64,000 bases of DNA from Beroe forskalii (Eukaryota > Ctenophora > Nuda > Beroida > Beroidae), in NCBI GenBank assembly GCA_011033025.1, contig WFMF01000184.1, positions 186,001-250,000 of the forward strand, read 5' to 3'. The notes below the pieces were generated by a model, which was not told the origin of the DNA, made no database searches, and worked only from the letters and a program-made list of their open reading frames with translations. How positions within the stretch are numbered: the first letter of the stretch is position 1; each line of letters starts with the position of its first letter. A program made the translations under genes and the position numbers. Positions 47,642 through 60,009 of this stretch are shown one piece after another.

Positions 47642-48130
47642 CCTTAGTACCAGAAATATAGGCGACTAATAATTAAGGCGCAAGATATTAAGGCGACAAG
47701 ATATTAAGGCGATTTTTTCCTGGAGTTTAAATTGAAGTTTTTTTTTTTCGAAAATAAACGATTTTTTCATTTAAAATGGCTATAAAATGAATTTAAAATT
47801 GAACAAAAATGCAAAAAATCTTGTTACAGTGGGCATTCAAAATACAGTACATCAGATCCTGAGCTTACCAAACGGGTCAATCAACATTCCAGAGTCAATA
47901 ACGGCATCTTTACATCGTGCGATAGCGTTAGTGATACCAGAAGTTGCACTGGCTATTAAGTTATTTATCATGTTGCTAAATTGAAAAAGTCGATTGGGGA
48001 GGAAAAATAACTGAAAATAAAATATCTTATTAAGAAATTAAGACGACCAGATATTTAGACGACCAGATATTAAGGCGATTTTTTCCAAAATCGCCTTAAT
48101 TTCTTGTCGCCTATATTTCTGGTACTAAGG
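47642..48130. mobile_element. TA-flanked MITE, copy 2
   Basis: 489 bp, ends CCTTAGTACCAGAAATATAG and its inverse, flanked by TA (47640-47641 and 48131-48132). It has only a few differences from 28318-28822, which points to recent mobility. The 65-codon frame 47787-47984 differs from its partner by a few residues. Confidence 0.9.
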
Positions 48131-48254
48131 TATTCTGGGCTTGAGGATGGCGCTTTACAATTTACTTAACTAAAGCACACTATGGTTCAGCAATTCAAAC
48201 ATTTTAGATTCAGCGCAGCGCAGCTAGCTGTGAATTGATCAAATTCATTGAACA

Positions 48255-48696
48255 ATGATGCTCTGTTCCATCGGCTCCTGTGGATTTCCCTGTGGATTGC
48301 CCCACTGGTCACAGGAAATATATACTTATATGGAGGGCGCCGAACAGCTTATCCTTGACCAACTCCACTACCTTACGCAAAAATCTGGCAGTGCTCCAGT
48401 GTGGTGGATTCTGCTACCAGTCCCTTCTTCCCTCTCAGTCCTCCTACGGAGAAGAAGGCAAAGCCAGGCACACCCACTCGGTGTTTCCCATGATTACTAC
48501 CTTTCATTGAAACTTGATTCAACTGGGCATGCAGGCACCCCCGTTCTCTATGGAACAATTGCTTTATCCGATGACTCGTTGGCACTGCCTGTCTTGGATG
48601 GTGTCTCATTCCCTTTTCATTGTTTTCTTGTTTCTGTATTTCACTAATTTGGAATCTCAGAGTCTGTTCGAGCTTCTTGTTGACAATATGATGTAG
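48255..48696 (+). other. GC-richer open region, coding status unclear
   Basis: Several overlapping plus-strand frames are open here (130 codons from 48255; 60 codons from 48514). Base composition is more balanced than the surroundings, which can indicate decayed coding DNA, but no domain or splice structure is recognisable. Confidence 0.25.
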
Positions 48697-48949
48697 TCAA
48701 AAAACCTTCATTACACTCATTAAACTATTATCGGTGTGTGATATCCTGAGCAAGTGCTGTAAGTGTAAAGCTTAATATATGATTACTTTATATTTGATTA
48801 CTTTGGGAATCCATATTTTAGTTTTCAATTTGTAAATTATCAATCAGAATCGACATTTCCATGTCTGCACAAGTGCGATGAGAATTTTCAATGAATACGC
48901 GTATTTTCTCAAAATCTAGTTTTCCGATCTGTTTTGTTAATTTGCGGCG

Positions 48950-49350
48950 CGGCGTAACGCCGCGCACGTACTCAAGAAAGCTTGGTCAGAAATAGGGGTG
49001 TCGTTACGCGACACCCCTGGTTAGGGGAACCTGGCCCCCTCCGCGCGCTCACGCGCGCACAGACTCGAAGAGTCTGTATTTTGAAAAAATATGGGGCAGA
49101 CAACGTCTGGCAAACGCGCACGGAGCTGAGTCCGCGGCGCGGCAATTAGCGTTTCGCGATGCCCCTGGTTGTTCCCCCAACTTGGGGCGTCGCGCTTACT
49201 TCAGCGCTTGCCGCGCCGCGCACTCCATGCGCGTAACCAGGGTTTTGTGTCCCGCACTATAGGCCAGTTTCGCGAGGTGCGGCACCAGGCAGATTTTACG
49301 ACCGCGACGCGCGTCAATTTGAAAAGTGTCCCCTGTTCAGTGACACCCCA
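48950..49350. repeat. GC-rich block with short palindromes
   Basis: Contains GGCGCGGCGTAACGCCGCGC, GGGTGTCG-ttac-GCGACACCCC, GACTC-gaa-GAGTC and CAGAC-aacg-GTCTG. These look like a compact set of hairpins. No gene seen. Confidence 0.55.
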
Positions 49351-49364
49351 CACTACGGCGTGTT

Positions 49365-49960
49365 CTAAAAGGGCCAAATTGAAAATAGTCATATGGAATT
49401 ATATTTACTATTCGATACCTATTCGATACCTATTCGATACCTATTTTTTCGTTTGGCCCTTTTGGAACAGTATCCGTGTTCCAAAAGGGCCAAATTGGCC
49501 CTTTTTAGAATCTGCAATACACTTAGAACGGCGTCACTTAATTAGTGCAGTTTGAAAAACCGCACTAATTAAGAATATGCAATAATTAAGTGCATGAAAG
49601 TAAGTGAACAATTTCGTGAATTTTGCGTTTTCGAATTCGTTTTTATACATATTTCGGTTCTCAATTCCATATCGATTATCGTTTTCGATCTCAAGTACGG
49701 TGGCCGAGCAGGCTCACTTTTTTTTACATAAAAAATTTTTCATAAAAAATTTTTTTATAAAAAATTTTACTCGAAAAATTTTTTATATGAAATTTTGATC
49801 CTTTTGTCAACCCCGTGGCCGAGGAGGATCACTTTTTTACTATAAAAATTTTTCAAGAAAAAAAAAACATGAAAAAAATTTTAGGCTCACTTTTTTCATG
49901 TAAAAAAAAGTGAGCCTCTTCGTCCATGCCGTGGCCGAGGCTCACTCCAGGGCATCACTT
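49365..49960. repeat. short tandem and inverted repeats
   Basis: TTCGATACCTA is repeated three times near 49410-49442, flanked by AAAGGGCCAAA and its inverse. 49537-49548 and 49562-49573 form a perfect 12-bp stem (CTTAATTAGTGC). GTGGCCGAG-type words with TCACTTTTTT occur three times at 49702, 49810 and 49930 with AT foldbacks between them. Confidence 0.55.
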
Positions 49961-50057
49961 TTTCAATAAAAACTCGTGCGCTATCAAATCCGCGCTGAAG
50001 TGCTCGTAAGAGAATGGTAGCGTGTTCCATAATATACGAAATTCATGCACATTAATG

Positions 50058-50505
50058 GGGGGCGGGGAATTTTAGTTTGGGCGGTTTGGGGGGGCCGGGG
50101 GGGGGGCCAGTGGAGGCTGGTGTCCCCACCTCGGGGCTCCACCCTCCACTACTTTAACGTAGGGGGCCTGTGGGGGTGGGGACCCCAATGAAGGCTTTGT
50201 GGGACCCTAGTGGAGGCTAGTGGGCTAGTGGGGGCTCTGTGGACCCTGGTGGGGGCCGGGGGGCCTTGGGGGCTCTGGGGCCTAGTGGAGGCTCGGGGGC
50301 CCCGTGGAGGGGGTAATGGGGCTGGGGGCCAAGTAAAGGGCTGAGTGGGCCTGGGGGAGGCGGACCCTGTGGAGGCTGTGGGCCTAGTGGAGGCTGGGGG
50401 GGTAGTAGGGGGCAGGACCTAGTGGGGGGAGGGTGGCCTGAGGGGGCCTAGTGGGCTCCCGGCCTAGTAGTCTTTTGGGGAGGCTGAGGGAGCCAGGGGG
50501 CCCAT
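50058..50505 (+). repeat. G-rich minisatellite
   Basis: About 450 bases of runs of G separated by CCTAGTGGAGGCT-like words on the plus strand, with very strong strand asymmetry and many GGGG runs that could form quadruplexes. No frame. Confidence 0.8.
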
Positions 50506-51540
50506 GAAAAATTTACTTTTCAGTTTGGGGACAGCCCCCACTTATCCTCAGCCTCCATGGATGCTAAATAGTACCATTTGCCCAAGACACGTTAGCAGAT
50601 GAACTGGTAAAGAGATAAGTAGATAGTAGATACATGGATCCATGCCCTGAGATTATAAATCTCTTTTCTCGAACCAAAATATTTCTCGAAATTTCTAAAC
50701 CTGGTCCTTTAGCCACAGGATACCTTTTGAAAACAAACTTGGTGCTTGGAGGAAAGGTTTCAGGCGTAAAACCTCCGAAGGGAAGGTCTGAATGAGATTA
50801 TCATTGGAAATCGGTCAGCTCCTTGAAAACCATTATGCACATGTCACCATGCACTGTGGATAACAAATCAGAAATTAAAAAATTTTTAGATATTTTTGGC
50901 AAACTTTGGCAAATTTTGCAGCGACTTTGGCAAACTATGGCAAACTTTGGCAAACACTTTTTTTAACAAACTCAAAAAAGTGGAAGCATTGCAAAGTTTG
51001 CAAAGTTTGCCTTACCCCGAAATAATATATTTTACGTGTCTCATACAGCTCTCTCCGATGTTCAGTGCTCACAGCTTACATCTCCATCATATTCTCCTAG
51101 ATCGTTCTTCTACAGCAGTGAAGTCAGCGTTCTACTAGTACTTCACGGATTCTTCCCATCATTTCACGGTATTTTCCTCAAAACTTGTTAATCACCGGTA
51201 AAAATCACGGTTTTACTTCAAAATACTTCAAAAGTGGATCGGAAGTTTAATTAACTGCCACTTGTGACATTTAAAAAGCGTGCTAGGCCCACTGCCACTT
51301 GTGACATTTAAAAAGTTTAATCAGATAATCAGAGTTGAGCAATTTGTACAGGAAGTTACACGCAAAAAAAAAACTTTGAATTTTTAAAAAGTAATTTCTC
51401 AAAAAGACGTCACGGCGAACATTTATTGGAAAGTTTTTAGCATTCTTAATGCCTTAGATTCCCTTTTGTGCTTGCCCGAATGCGCGTTCCCGCCTTAGTT
51501 TTTGGACTATAGGTAATCACACAACAACCTGGATCAGAGA
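50506..51540. other. unassigned spacer with TTTGGCAAAC repeats
   Basis: 50898-50960 repeats TTTGGCAAAC about five times. CTGCCACTTGTGACATTTAA appears twice near 51257 and 51292. Otherwise nothing recognised. Confidence 0.45.
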
Positions 51541-51715
51541 TAGGAGGTTTGCCTTTGAACAGATGGGGTCTAATCAGTTAGACTGAGGAAAGGTTTGCAC
51601 CGGAAATGAGGGGTCTGTCGGTCAGAAGGATAGGTTTGCCCCCGGAACAGATGGGGTCTGTCCAGTCAGAAGGGATAGGTTTGCCCCGGAAAGGATGGGG
51701 TCTGTCTGCGTAGTG
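51541..51715 (+). repeat. ~55-bp tandem repeat, about 3 units
   Basis: Units contain GGTTTGCCCCGGAA, then GATGGGGTCTGTC, then AGTCAGAAGGAT. Copies are imperfect. Confidence 0.7.
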
Positions 51716-52005
51716 ACGATGATTGGAAGGATCAAGTTTGTTGTGCTGATCAGTAATTCAGTTTTTCAGAAAAGAGGAGAGGGAAATGTCGCATGAAAGA
51801 CTTTCAGTTAAAGGAAAAAGCGGGGAAGTCTGTTTCACCTGATACTAACCAGACACATCCCCTATAGGATGCCCTTATGATATAGTTACACCTACCTGAG
51901 AGAATCAAGCTACACCTTCGGTTCCATCTAGCTGCAGATATCTCTGAGACTATTCTATAAGTATCATATTTGCTATTTAGTTTATTCCCCTTTAACTCCG
52001 TTTTA

Positions 52006-52305
52006 TCATTTGTCTACATCGGGTAGGGGTGATATCATTCGGGAAGTGGGACAAACAGGCTTCTCCATGACGTTGCCCTGAACAGCTGCGCTGTAAGATT
52101 TGACCTCTTCCTTAACAGTGCTTGCCACTGACGTCTGAACGGTAGTCTTGATCCCTTCCAGCTGCTCTTCCTTCACTGATATCAGTTCTGACCGGAGTTT
52201 GATGATGGTCTTCTGAGCATCAATCGACTCCGCTGCCGTGCAGCAATACTGTGAGATGTGGTCTTGTAGTCTGTCATGTGCCGCACAAGACTGCTGATCA
52301 AGCAC
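52006..52305 (-). pseudogene. LINE ORF1-like N-terminal fragment, copy B
   Basis: 99 codons on the minus strand; the first ~75 match 7042-7255 of copy A (SELISVKEEQLEGI, then TVKEEVKSYSAAVQGN). After VMEKPV it diverges and stops, so the remainder of ORF1 is missing here. It lies divergent to the LINE pol, as in copy A. Confidence 0.6.
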
Positions 52306-52559
52306 ACTGGTTCACGCAAAGGCACTGCAGTTTCGTCCTGCTTTGCTCTTATACAACAGCCATGTTCAGCAGTCCCCTGCTGGTAATCCCTAGTCTGTTG
52401 AAAGCTTTATCGAGCTATCGAGGAATGGAACACAATTTCGCTTTACCAATTCTTGCACTTCCTGGTGCTGGGCATCACTTTTACTTGTTCACATAAGCAC
52501 AGAGTAACGGTGTAAACCTTGCTGCTATATCAACGAATTTAAAAGTGATATACTGGCGT

Positions 52560-53275
52560 AATGCAACTGAATCACAATCAGAGGAGACAAGAGTCATGGG
52601 TGAGTAAAGGACTCAGACGATACAAGAGTCAGAGGAGAATGAAATTAGAGTAGTAGTAAGGTGAGGACAGTCAGAATAGCTGTCACTGGACTTTAGATTT
52701 AGAGTTGACGAGAGTCAAATGTGACTTGCTTTTTGGGGTGACAAGAGGTAACATCATGTTACGATTGGGAATTTAGGGTTGACAGAGTAAGAGGCTAGGT
52801 ATTAAGAAGTGGCTTGAGGAGTTGAGAGATAATAAGTCTCGAGTATGAGGCAGTGAGGCGACTGAAGTCTGGACTCAGAGGTGAAAAAGTCAGAGGGGAC
52901 AAGATTCTGAAGTGAAATGTGAAGAGAGTCAAAGGTGATTGTACCTGGACATCTCTGAACTCGAAGATGATTAGAATTAGATGAATTAAGCCATGGAATC
53001 ATTGGGTACTGGAGAAATGACCAGACTCAGCGATAACAAGAGACCAGAGTGAATGAACTACCAAAAGATAATAAAAAGGAGTCAGAGGTGGCGAGTGTCA
53101 GGAGTAACTGCTTAACTGGACCAAAGGTTTCAGGACTCAGACTAGGTTGGTGAACTCAGTGGTGACAGGTTTCAGAATTAATGAGAGTCAAAGATGACAA
53201 GGCTCAGAGGTGACTGAAGTCAGTGGTTCAACGGGAAACAGATTTGGCTGGACTCAGGTGAGACGGAGTCAGAGG
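52560..53275. repeat. degenerate GAGTCAGAGGTGAC minisatellite, left of LINE copy B
   Basis: Reverse complement of the block at 3260-3960, with the same irregular order of units. The match over irregular sequence shows common descent by duplication. Confidence 0.65.
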
Positions 53276-53460
53276 GCACTCATTAAGGTCCCATATCCAA
53301 AAAAAATTTAAATCCGAATCATACAGTAATATTTTGTGACTTTTTTGAGGTCTGCTCCCTTTGATCACAAATTTCAACCAATATGATTGTATGATTTCAA
53401 CCAATATGATTGTATACTGTTCGATTTATTTTTGCTTGAGCACATAAAATCGTTGCTCCA

Positions 53461-55825
53461 ACTCTGACCATGACTTAGTGACTGTGACATCTGCCATCGA
53501 CTGGGCACCTACCAACTCATCACAGGGGGTTCTACATATTGACCCCTACACATTCAAATCCCTCAACTGCTTTAAGGGCGACTTCGACAAGATGAATGAG
53601 GACTTGCAGGGCATCGACTAGAACGGACTACAGAAGTCATGTTTACTAGAGGGTGATGACGATGGTGCAATGTTCATGGAACTCATAAGGCTAACCATTC
53701 TCCAAATTTCCTTACAACACTGTCCTAAAAAGTCACAAACCAGTACCTCCAATACTGCCAAACCCAAGCCTAGGAACAGGAAAAAGCAGGTCCTCAAACG
53801 GAGGATGAGAAAACAGAAATGCAGACTCGGGCCATTGAAGCCAGTGACCCCAACTCTCCTCTAATACAGCAAACCAGGGACAGTATCAGCCTTCTTTGCA
53901 TCGATATCAGAGATGCAATCGACACTGAGTTCACTAGGAAGGAAGTAAAGGCTGTAACTGCAGTGAAGAAAAATCCAAAGTTTTTCTTCAGTTATGCTAA
54001 GAGGTTCTCGAAGCTGAAAAGCAATATTATGCCGCTGAGGGATGATAACAACGAACTCCAGACAGACCCAAAGACAATGGCGGACATCCTTCAGAAGCAT
54101 TATGTTTCGGTGTTTAGTGACCCATCAAATCCCGACATACGCGACACAACTGACAACAGAGAACCTCACTCCCCCAACGTGTAGTATCACCGACATGGAA
54201 TTTACACTGGACGACGTAGCAGAAGCCATTGACGAGATTGATGCCTACTCCTCCACATCCCACGAATGTATCCCTACATGTATACTCAAGGCATGTAAGC
54301 AATATCTCTGCATCCCCATTCACATGCTTTGCGATCATTCTTTTGCCAACGGGAAAATACCCAGCATGCTCAAAGAGCAATTTATAACTCCTATCCACAA
54401 AAAAGACAGTAAAGCTGATCCACAAAACTATTGCCCAGTTTTTCTTACATCACACATCATAAAGGTGTTTGAACGGGTTATAAGGAACAGGCTGGTTGAC
54501 TACCTAGAAGGTAACTCCCTGATATCCAAGAAACAACATGGATTCCGAAAAGGGCGCAGCTGCCTCACCCAGCTTCTAGCTCACTACGACAACATAGTCC
54601 GGAACATGACCATGGGTATAGAAACAGACGTGATTCACCTGGATTTCTCCAAAGCGTTTGACAAGGTCGATCACAGTTTACTTCTGAAGAAGCTCCGGTT
54701 CTATGGCATAGGAGGTCACCTCTACCGATGGATTAAGGACTTTCTTTCAGGCAGGAGACAGATTGTAACTGTTGATGGACAACACTCTGTAGCTGAAGAT
54801 GTTACCAGTGGAGTACCACAGGGGACTGTTCTGGGCCCCTTGCTTTTCCTCCTTGACGTGAATGACCTTGAAGAAGTCGTGGACTTTGCATCCTCTGCAA
54901 GTTTTGCTGACGATACTCGACTCACAGCACCTATCACCCAGGAGACTGAAATGACCCTCCTACAAAGCGATCTCAACAAGGTTGTGGACTGGTCAATACA
55001 AAACAATATGGTCTTGCACGAGGGTAAGTTTGAGTACCTGTGTTACTGTACAGAGCAGGGAGACCCAACTGGCTGGACGAACTACCATTTAGCACGTTCA
55101 ACTACAACACTCCAGCGGGTTTTAGCCTTGATTCCAAGGATGTTGTGAAGGACTTGGGAGTTTCACTGTCTTCCAACTATCATTGGTCCACCCACATAAA
55201 CTCGATGGTTGCTGGAGCTAGAAAACTGGAAGGATGGGTTCTTGGAGTATTTAGAGACCGAAGTACACCGGTGATGCTAACACTGTGGAAATCTCTCATT
55301 CGATGCAAGCTGGAATACTGCAGCCCCTTGTGGCACCCTCACAAGCTGGAGGACATCAAAGCTATAGAGGATGTACAACACTTCTTCATAAGGCACATCT
55401 GTTGCCTAAAGGACATGAGTTACTGGGCACGGTTACAAGTCCTTGGATTACAATCACTTCAAAGAAGACGTGAGAGATTCATCACCATACACGTGTGGAA
55501 ACTCCTTAACAACAAAGTACCCAATGACATCAATATGGAGTTCAGCTACAACGAAAGACTAGGCTAGAAAGCAAAACTACCTAAGCTACATGGGAGAGCA
55601 AAATCATCTGCTAAAACGCTGTATGATGCATCTTTTGCTGTGACGGGAGCAAAGTTAAACACAATATCTGACGACTTGGGTGCATTCAAAGTTCGCCTTG
55701 GTAACTTCCTCAAGACTATCCCTGACCATCCTCCTGTAACTAGCTACACTGCAACTAACAACAACTCTGTATTGGATTGGTCAAGCCAGTCGGGTGGCCT
55801 TTGGAAGAAGTTGACGACCCTGTAG
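53461..55825 (+). pseudogene. CR1-like LINE reverse transcriptase, copy B
   Basis: Inverted relative of copy A. SDHD of the endonuclease is at 53463-53474; RT motifs LDFSKAFDKVDH, GVPQGTVLGP and SFADDTRL follow; the 3' end reaches a terminal stop (WKKLTTL) near 55823. It shares the two old frameshifts with copy A and adds its own lesions: a TAG near 53620, a one-base loss near 53828 and a stop near 55566. The 3' tail has an AATAAGGTTCAATAAGG repeat, typical of short 3' repeats in CR1-like elements. 5'-truncated at the same position as copy A. Confidence 0.85.
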
Positions 55826-55929
55826 GATCCTACTAAACAGATCAATAAGGTTCAATAAGGCAAGGTAAGTATGACCGAGACTCATTTTTAGAATAGAATG
55901 ACAAGCAGGGGTCTGGGGCAGCAGCCCAG

Positions 55930-56230
55930 CCCCAGAGCTGACGAGAGTCTGAAATGACTGGTCTCAGAGGTGGCTGTAGTCAGAGAATCACGGGTGCCTT
56001 GATTCATAGCCAGAGTTAACTGGACTTAGACATCTTTGAACTCAGAAATGACTTGATTCAGAGGTGAATTGAGCCATATGTAACTTGACTTCGAGTTGAC
56101 TTGAAGTAGAGGTGACGAAACTCAGAGGTGACTGGCCTCCGTGGTGACTAGAGTCAGAGGTGACAGGAGTTAGAGGTGAATGGACTCTGAGGTAACAAGA
56201 GTTGCAGGTCACTGTTTGACTTGGAGAAAG
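55930..56230. repeat. degenerate GAGTCAGAGGTGAC minisatellite, right of LINE copy B
   Basis: GACTGG, ACTCAGAGGTGA and AGTCAGAGGTGAC words at ~17-20 bp spacing. The LINE therefore lies inside the array on this side too. Confidence 0.65.
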
Positions 56231-57450
56231 TCAGGGTGATGAAGCTCTTTGTCTTCACAAGAAAGAAAAGGAAAGGAAACACCAGGATCTCGGTCATGAC
56301 TGATGATCAGTCGAACAAATTGATGGAGAGACTATAACAGAAACTTGTCGACACCCAGGATACTGTCACTCAGGATATGCTCAGTAATTTTGAAAGTTGG
56401 GAGTTTGCAAGCGGCCAGCCATATATTCAGTAGGCAGGGAAAGCTAAAGAAAAGTCTAAAAGTGCTTCCAATTCAAAGCTTCACTAGAAATCTTCCTACT
56501 TTCCTGGTCATCAGAAATCTTCCTTGACACAGGGAATTTTCGGCGTTCTGTCACATTTACTGTAAGGAATTCTCAAAGAATTCCATTTCCCGGCTTCATT
56601 TTTTGCAATCAGCAGGCTACTGGAATTTACGAGCTACAGGATCCCTTGCAACCTGCAAGAGTTTGCAGACGATATTTCAGTTGTGAGAACCCCGCCCAAA
56701 CCACCTGATAGTAACTGTAAGGACTTTGATGAGGTGACCTCTCTAGAGAAACCTTGAGAGAGGTGATCCAGCAAGCCGCAACATTATCAACCAATGGTGC
56801 AAACCTCATGGACTCATATTCAGCCAAGGGAAACCACACTGGGCCTGGAACTCATCCTCTGAAAAAAGACGGTGTAGAAATCGATGTGACATCGTCTTTT
56901 GGAATCCCTTGATTCCAAGATCTCTTGGAATGAGCATGTATCGAACAAGTGTGCAAGAAATCCAGAACCATCATAATGCAGTGCAGGAAGGCAGGTGGCC
57001 TCACCTTGGGTTTCAAACCAGTCACCATAATATTATTGTGCTAAATCTATGAGGTGATGTTAAATAATAAATGGTAGACGGCTACGGCCTCTCAAAACAT
57101 ATGGGTCAGCCTTGTATGGATTACTGGTGTCTGGTACACAGAAAAAACACAACCAGCAGCTACTGATCATGGGATTTCAGAGGCTGGAAAGCGTTCTGAT
57201 AGCGGGAGCCATGCGTTTGACCCCCAATTTATTACGGTGAACTAGATGTGTTGTTGTTGAAGAAAGCAGCTACGAAGGAGTGACCCTGGAGAATCAGGGT
57301 CACTGGGTCTTTGCAGTTTGCAGCTTGCACTGTCTGGAAAACCTTCAGTGCGTATCTCCATTCTCCAGCCACATTTTATGTACTAAAGTAACAAAGTAAC
57401 AAAGATCATCAACGCACTGTCCAGAGTGATAATTTCACTTGGCCACGATC
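56231..57450 (+). pseudogene. strongly decayed I/R1-like LINE reverse transcriptase
   Basis: Reading across frames gives the typical order of an I/R1/jockey-type pol C-terminal half: LQEFADDISVV, NQWCKPHGLIFSQGK, LGMSMY (decayed LGV), an SWNEH-like word, TWGFKPV-like (WGL.P), YGALVWITG-like (YG..VW) and RLESVLIAGAMRLTPN (R....ITGAMR..P). Stops and frame shifts are frequent. It is a different and older LINE than the neighbouring CR1-like copy. Confidence 0.6.
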
Positions 57451-58290
57451 TATGCCGACAGATCACGAATCAAAGACCAGGCTGAGGCAGAAATTTTGAT
57501 TTGAAGCAGACTAGAGATGGTGCACTTGAATTATAGCCAATCTTTCCAACCGAGCATCAGTGGCCTCGTAGCATGGTGTTCCAGGCAGATGTATTTGTAG
57601 TCGCCAATCTATCAGAGAAACTACAGGAAAACTCACTCAACAGTTTGCAAATCGTGATCAATTGTAGTTACAGCAAATCAGCTATCAAACCGATTGTTTC
57701 TTTAATTATCTATTTATTTATTGCGACCATCCCTTGGCAGCCAGCATAAGAGCCGAATACATCATAACTTCTGTACTGGGACAAGCATATTTGAGTGGTT
57801 CAAGATCAGTTGAATTGTGAGCTTCGTCCATAGGATCCTAAGAAGCAGGGTAATGAAGCTGCCTATACCCAGGACCCAGCCACTCAGGGCCTCGGTAAGG
57901 ATCCTTACCAAGAGGACTGTCATCGTTCTTCCCAGCAAGAGAGTAGTATCATGGGGTTCTGAAATCCCAGAATCAGTTATATTCTATGAAATGCTGATGC
58001 AAACTGCCTTATTTTAACAAATTAAGTAATCGAATCATGAATTCATAGTCAGAAAAAATATAAGAAAGCATGAAATTAAGAAACTTTTTATGGCGAAAAA
58101 TGAATTACAGTAAGAAACTTTTTAAGGTCAGAAAACGAGAATGAAAATATTTACGGTAGACTATTTTTCTCAGACGAGCAATTAAGCAATATAATAGATA
58201 ACGAGATAATAAATAAATAAGTACAGTATGAAATAATATTTGCTGAATAATGAAATTCAAAAAAATTCATTATCAAAACTCAGTATTATG
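57451..58290. other. unassigned spacer
   Basis: May include more decayed LINE sequence at the left; toward 58000-58290 it becomes AT-rich. No gene recognised. Confidence 0.35.
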
Positions 58291-58309
58291 AAAGATACAC
58301 ACATTTTAC

Positions 58310-58685
58310 ACGCAGCCCACAAAAGCCCTTAAAACCCGCAAAAGCCCGTAAAACCCGCAAAAGCCCGTAAAAACCCGCAAAAAGCCCGTAAAAACCCGTG
58401 AAAGCCCGTAAAAAACCGCAATAGCCCGTAAAAACCCGCAAAAGCCCGTAAAACCCGCAAAAGCCCGTAAAAACCCGCGAAAGCCCGTAAAAACCCGCAA
58501 AACCCATTAAAACACGCAAAAGCCCGTAAAAACCCGCAAAAAGCCCGTAAAAACCCGCAAAAAGCCCGTAAAAACCCGTGAAAGCCCGTGAAACCCGTAA
58601 AAACCCGCAAAACCCGTGAAAGCGCGCAAAAACCGTGAAAGCCCGAGACAACTTGGAAAAACACCGTACGAGCTCCGACGTTGGG
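58310..58685 (-). repeat. GCGGGCTTTTACGGGTTTT minisatellite
   Basis: Plus strand reads CCCGTAAAAACCCGCAAAAAG in ~10-bp steps for about 370 bases. The minus strand matches the array type at 9375-9815. Frames rich in FYGLLRV/AFAGF are artefacts of the repeat. Confidence 0.9.
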
Positions 58686-58714
58686 GAGGGCCTGTTTAAA
58701 CTTGACAAAGGACA

Positions 58715-59062
58715 GTGTTTAGTTTACTGATCGGATTTCTCATGCTGGGTCCATCGAAAAGCCAAGCAATCCAACAGCTAATGCACTATGTAGAATGTAG
58801 ATTGAAGCTGAGGGAGACATTGCTATTTTTTGTTAATTGGGAAGATAAATCAGGTAAACTGCCACGTCCGCGTCTACAGCTGAACGAAAAATACCGAGTA
58901 TTTAATTTAAGCATTTTAAGCAAGCAGGTAAGAAGTTTTAGGAATGTTATTTGTCTGGAAAAAAGAGGTTTTACGCATATTTCCGACATTAAGCGAGTAT
59001 TGCAGTTAATAGAGGCAAAGAAAGTAAGTAGGTTTCACAGACTGCAAAGGTTAAAAAATTAA
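58715..59062 (+). other. 115-codon open frame, unrecognised
   Basis: Begins MFSLLIGFLML and is lysine/arginine-rich later (RFHRLQRLKN). No motif, no clear splice sites, and it starts right beside a tandem array. Probably chance. Confidence 0.2.
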
Positions 59063-59525
59063 AGCAGAAATAGAAAGGTACAAAATAGCCATACTCCAAT
59101 ACAGGAGTTGGAGCACGGGGTGCTGGGTTCGGTCAAGCTCTAATCCGAGTCTGAGCTTTTGCTTGTCCCGTGTCCCTGGGCACGGGTTGTTCGATCTTTT
59201 CATGACTCTAGTCTGAGTCCTGTGTCCTGATTTAGCGTGGGTACACACAACAAAACAAAACAATTCTATCAAAGGCAAGTCTGAAATGAGAGGATGTAAT
59301 ACTGTTCATATCACAGAACACCTCTTATTCATAACAATGTCATATATCATGTACTAACATGTAACACGATTGAAGAGCTCTTTAATGTGACGTAATTATT
59401 ATAGACTAGAATGTAGTATTGGTGATACAAAAGTGCCTATTGAACGAACATGTGGTAGTAACAAAATAGAAACAGGCAACCGGTGTAATGATGATATTTT
59501 AATTACGGAATACCATTCGGATCAG
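59051..59525. other. unassigned spacer between arrays
   Basis: No gene recognised. Contains an imperfect inverted pair around GTGTCCCTGGGCACGGG near 59170. Confidence 0.3.
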
Positions 59526-59720
59526 AGACGTGATTTCAGATCACGTCTGCGCGCTCAGATCAGCATTTTGCCACGCTCAGCGCGGAGACGTGATTTTCAG
59601 ATCACGTCTGCGCGCTCAGATCAGCATTTTGCCACGCTCAGCGCGAAGACGTGATTTTACATCACGTCTGCCCTCAGAGATCATCATTTCGCATTTCTTA
59701 GCTCAGAGACGTGATTTTCT
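59526..59720. repeat. 60/61-bp tandem repeat with internal hairpins
   Basis: Unit starts AGACGTGATTTT at 59526, 59586, 59647 and 59707. Each contains the inverted pair GACGTGAT...ATCACGTC and then TCAGATCAGCATTTTGCCAC, decaying toward the right. Confidence 0.85.
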
Positions 59721-60009
59721 TTACGTTTTCACTTCAGATTGATTTCAGCTTATGCTTGCCGCTGAAATATCGTTACCATAGCCGAGCCTTCAATCTGAAC
59801 CATGATTAAATGCGTTCAAATTTGTTATCAGCACGAGTTTTATTTGATGGCATGAATATTCAAGTTCTCAACCGCATATTTAATGCTTCTGTGATTTTAT
59901 GATAGTTTTCAAAAACATCGTCAATTTATACAACTTTATGGTCAATTTTTCACCAAAATCACGTCTCGAGAGGCCGACTTCTCGCCACGCTGAGCGTGGC
60001 AGATCAGCA

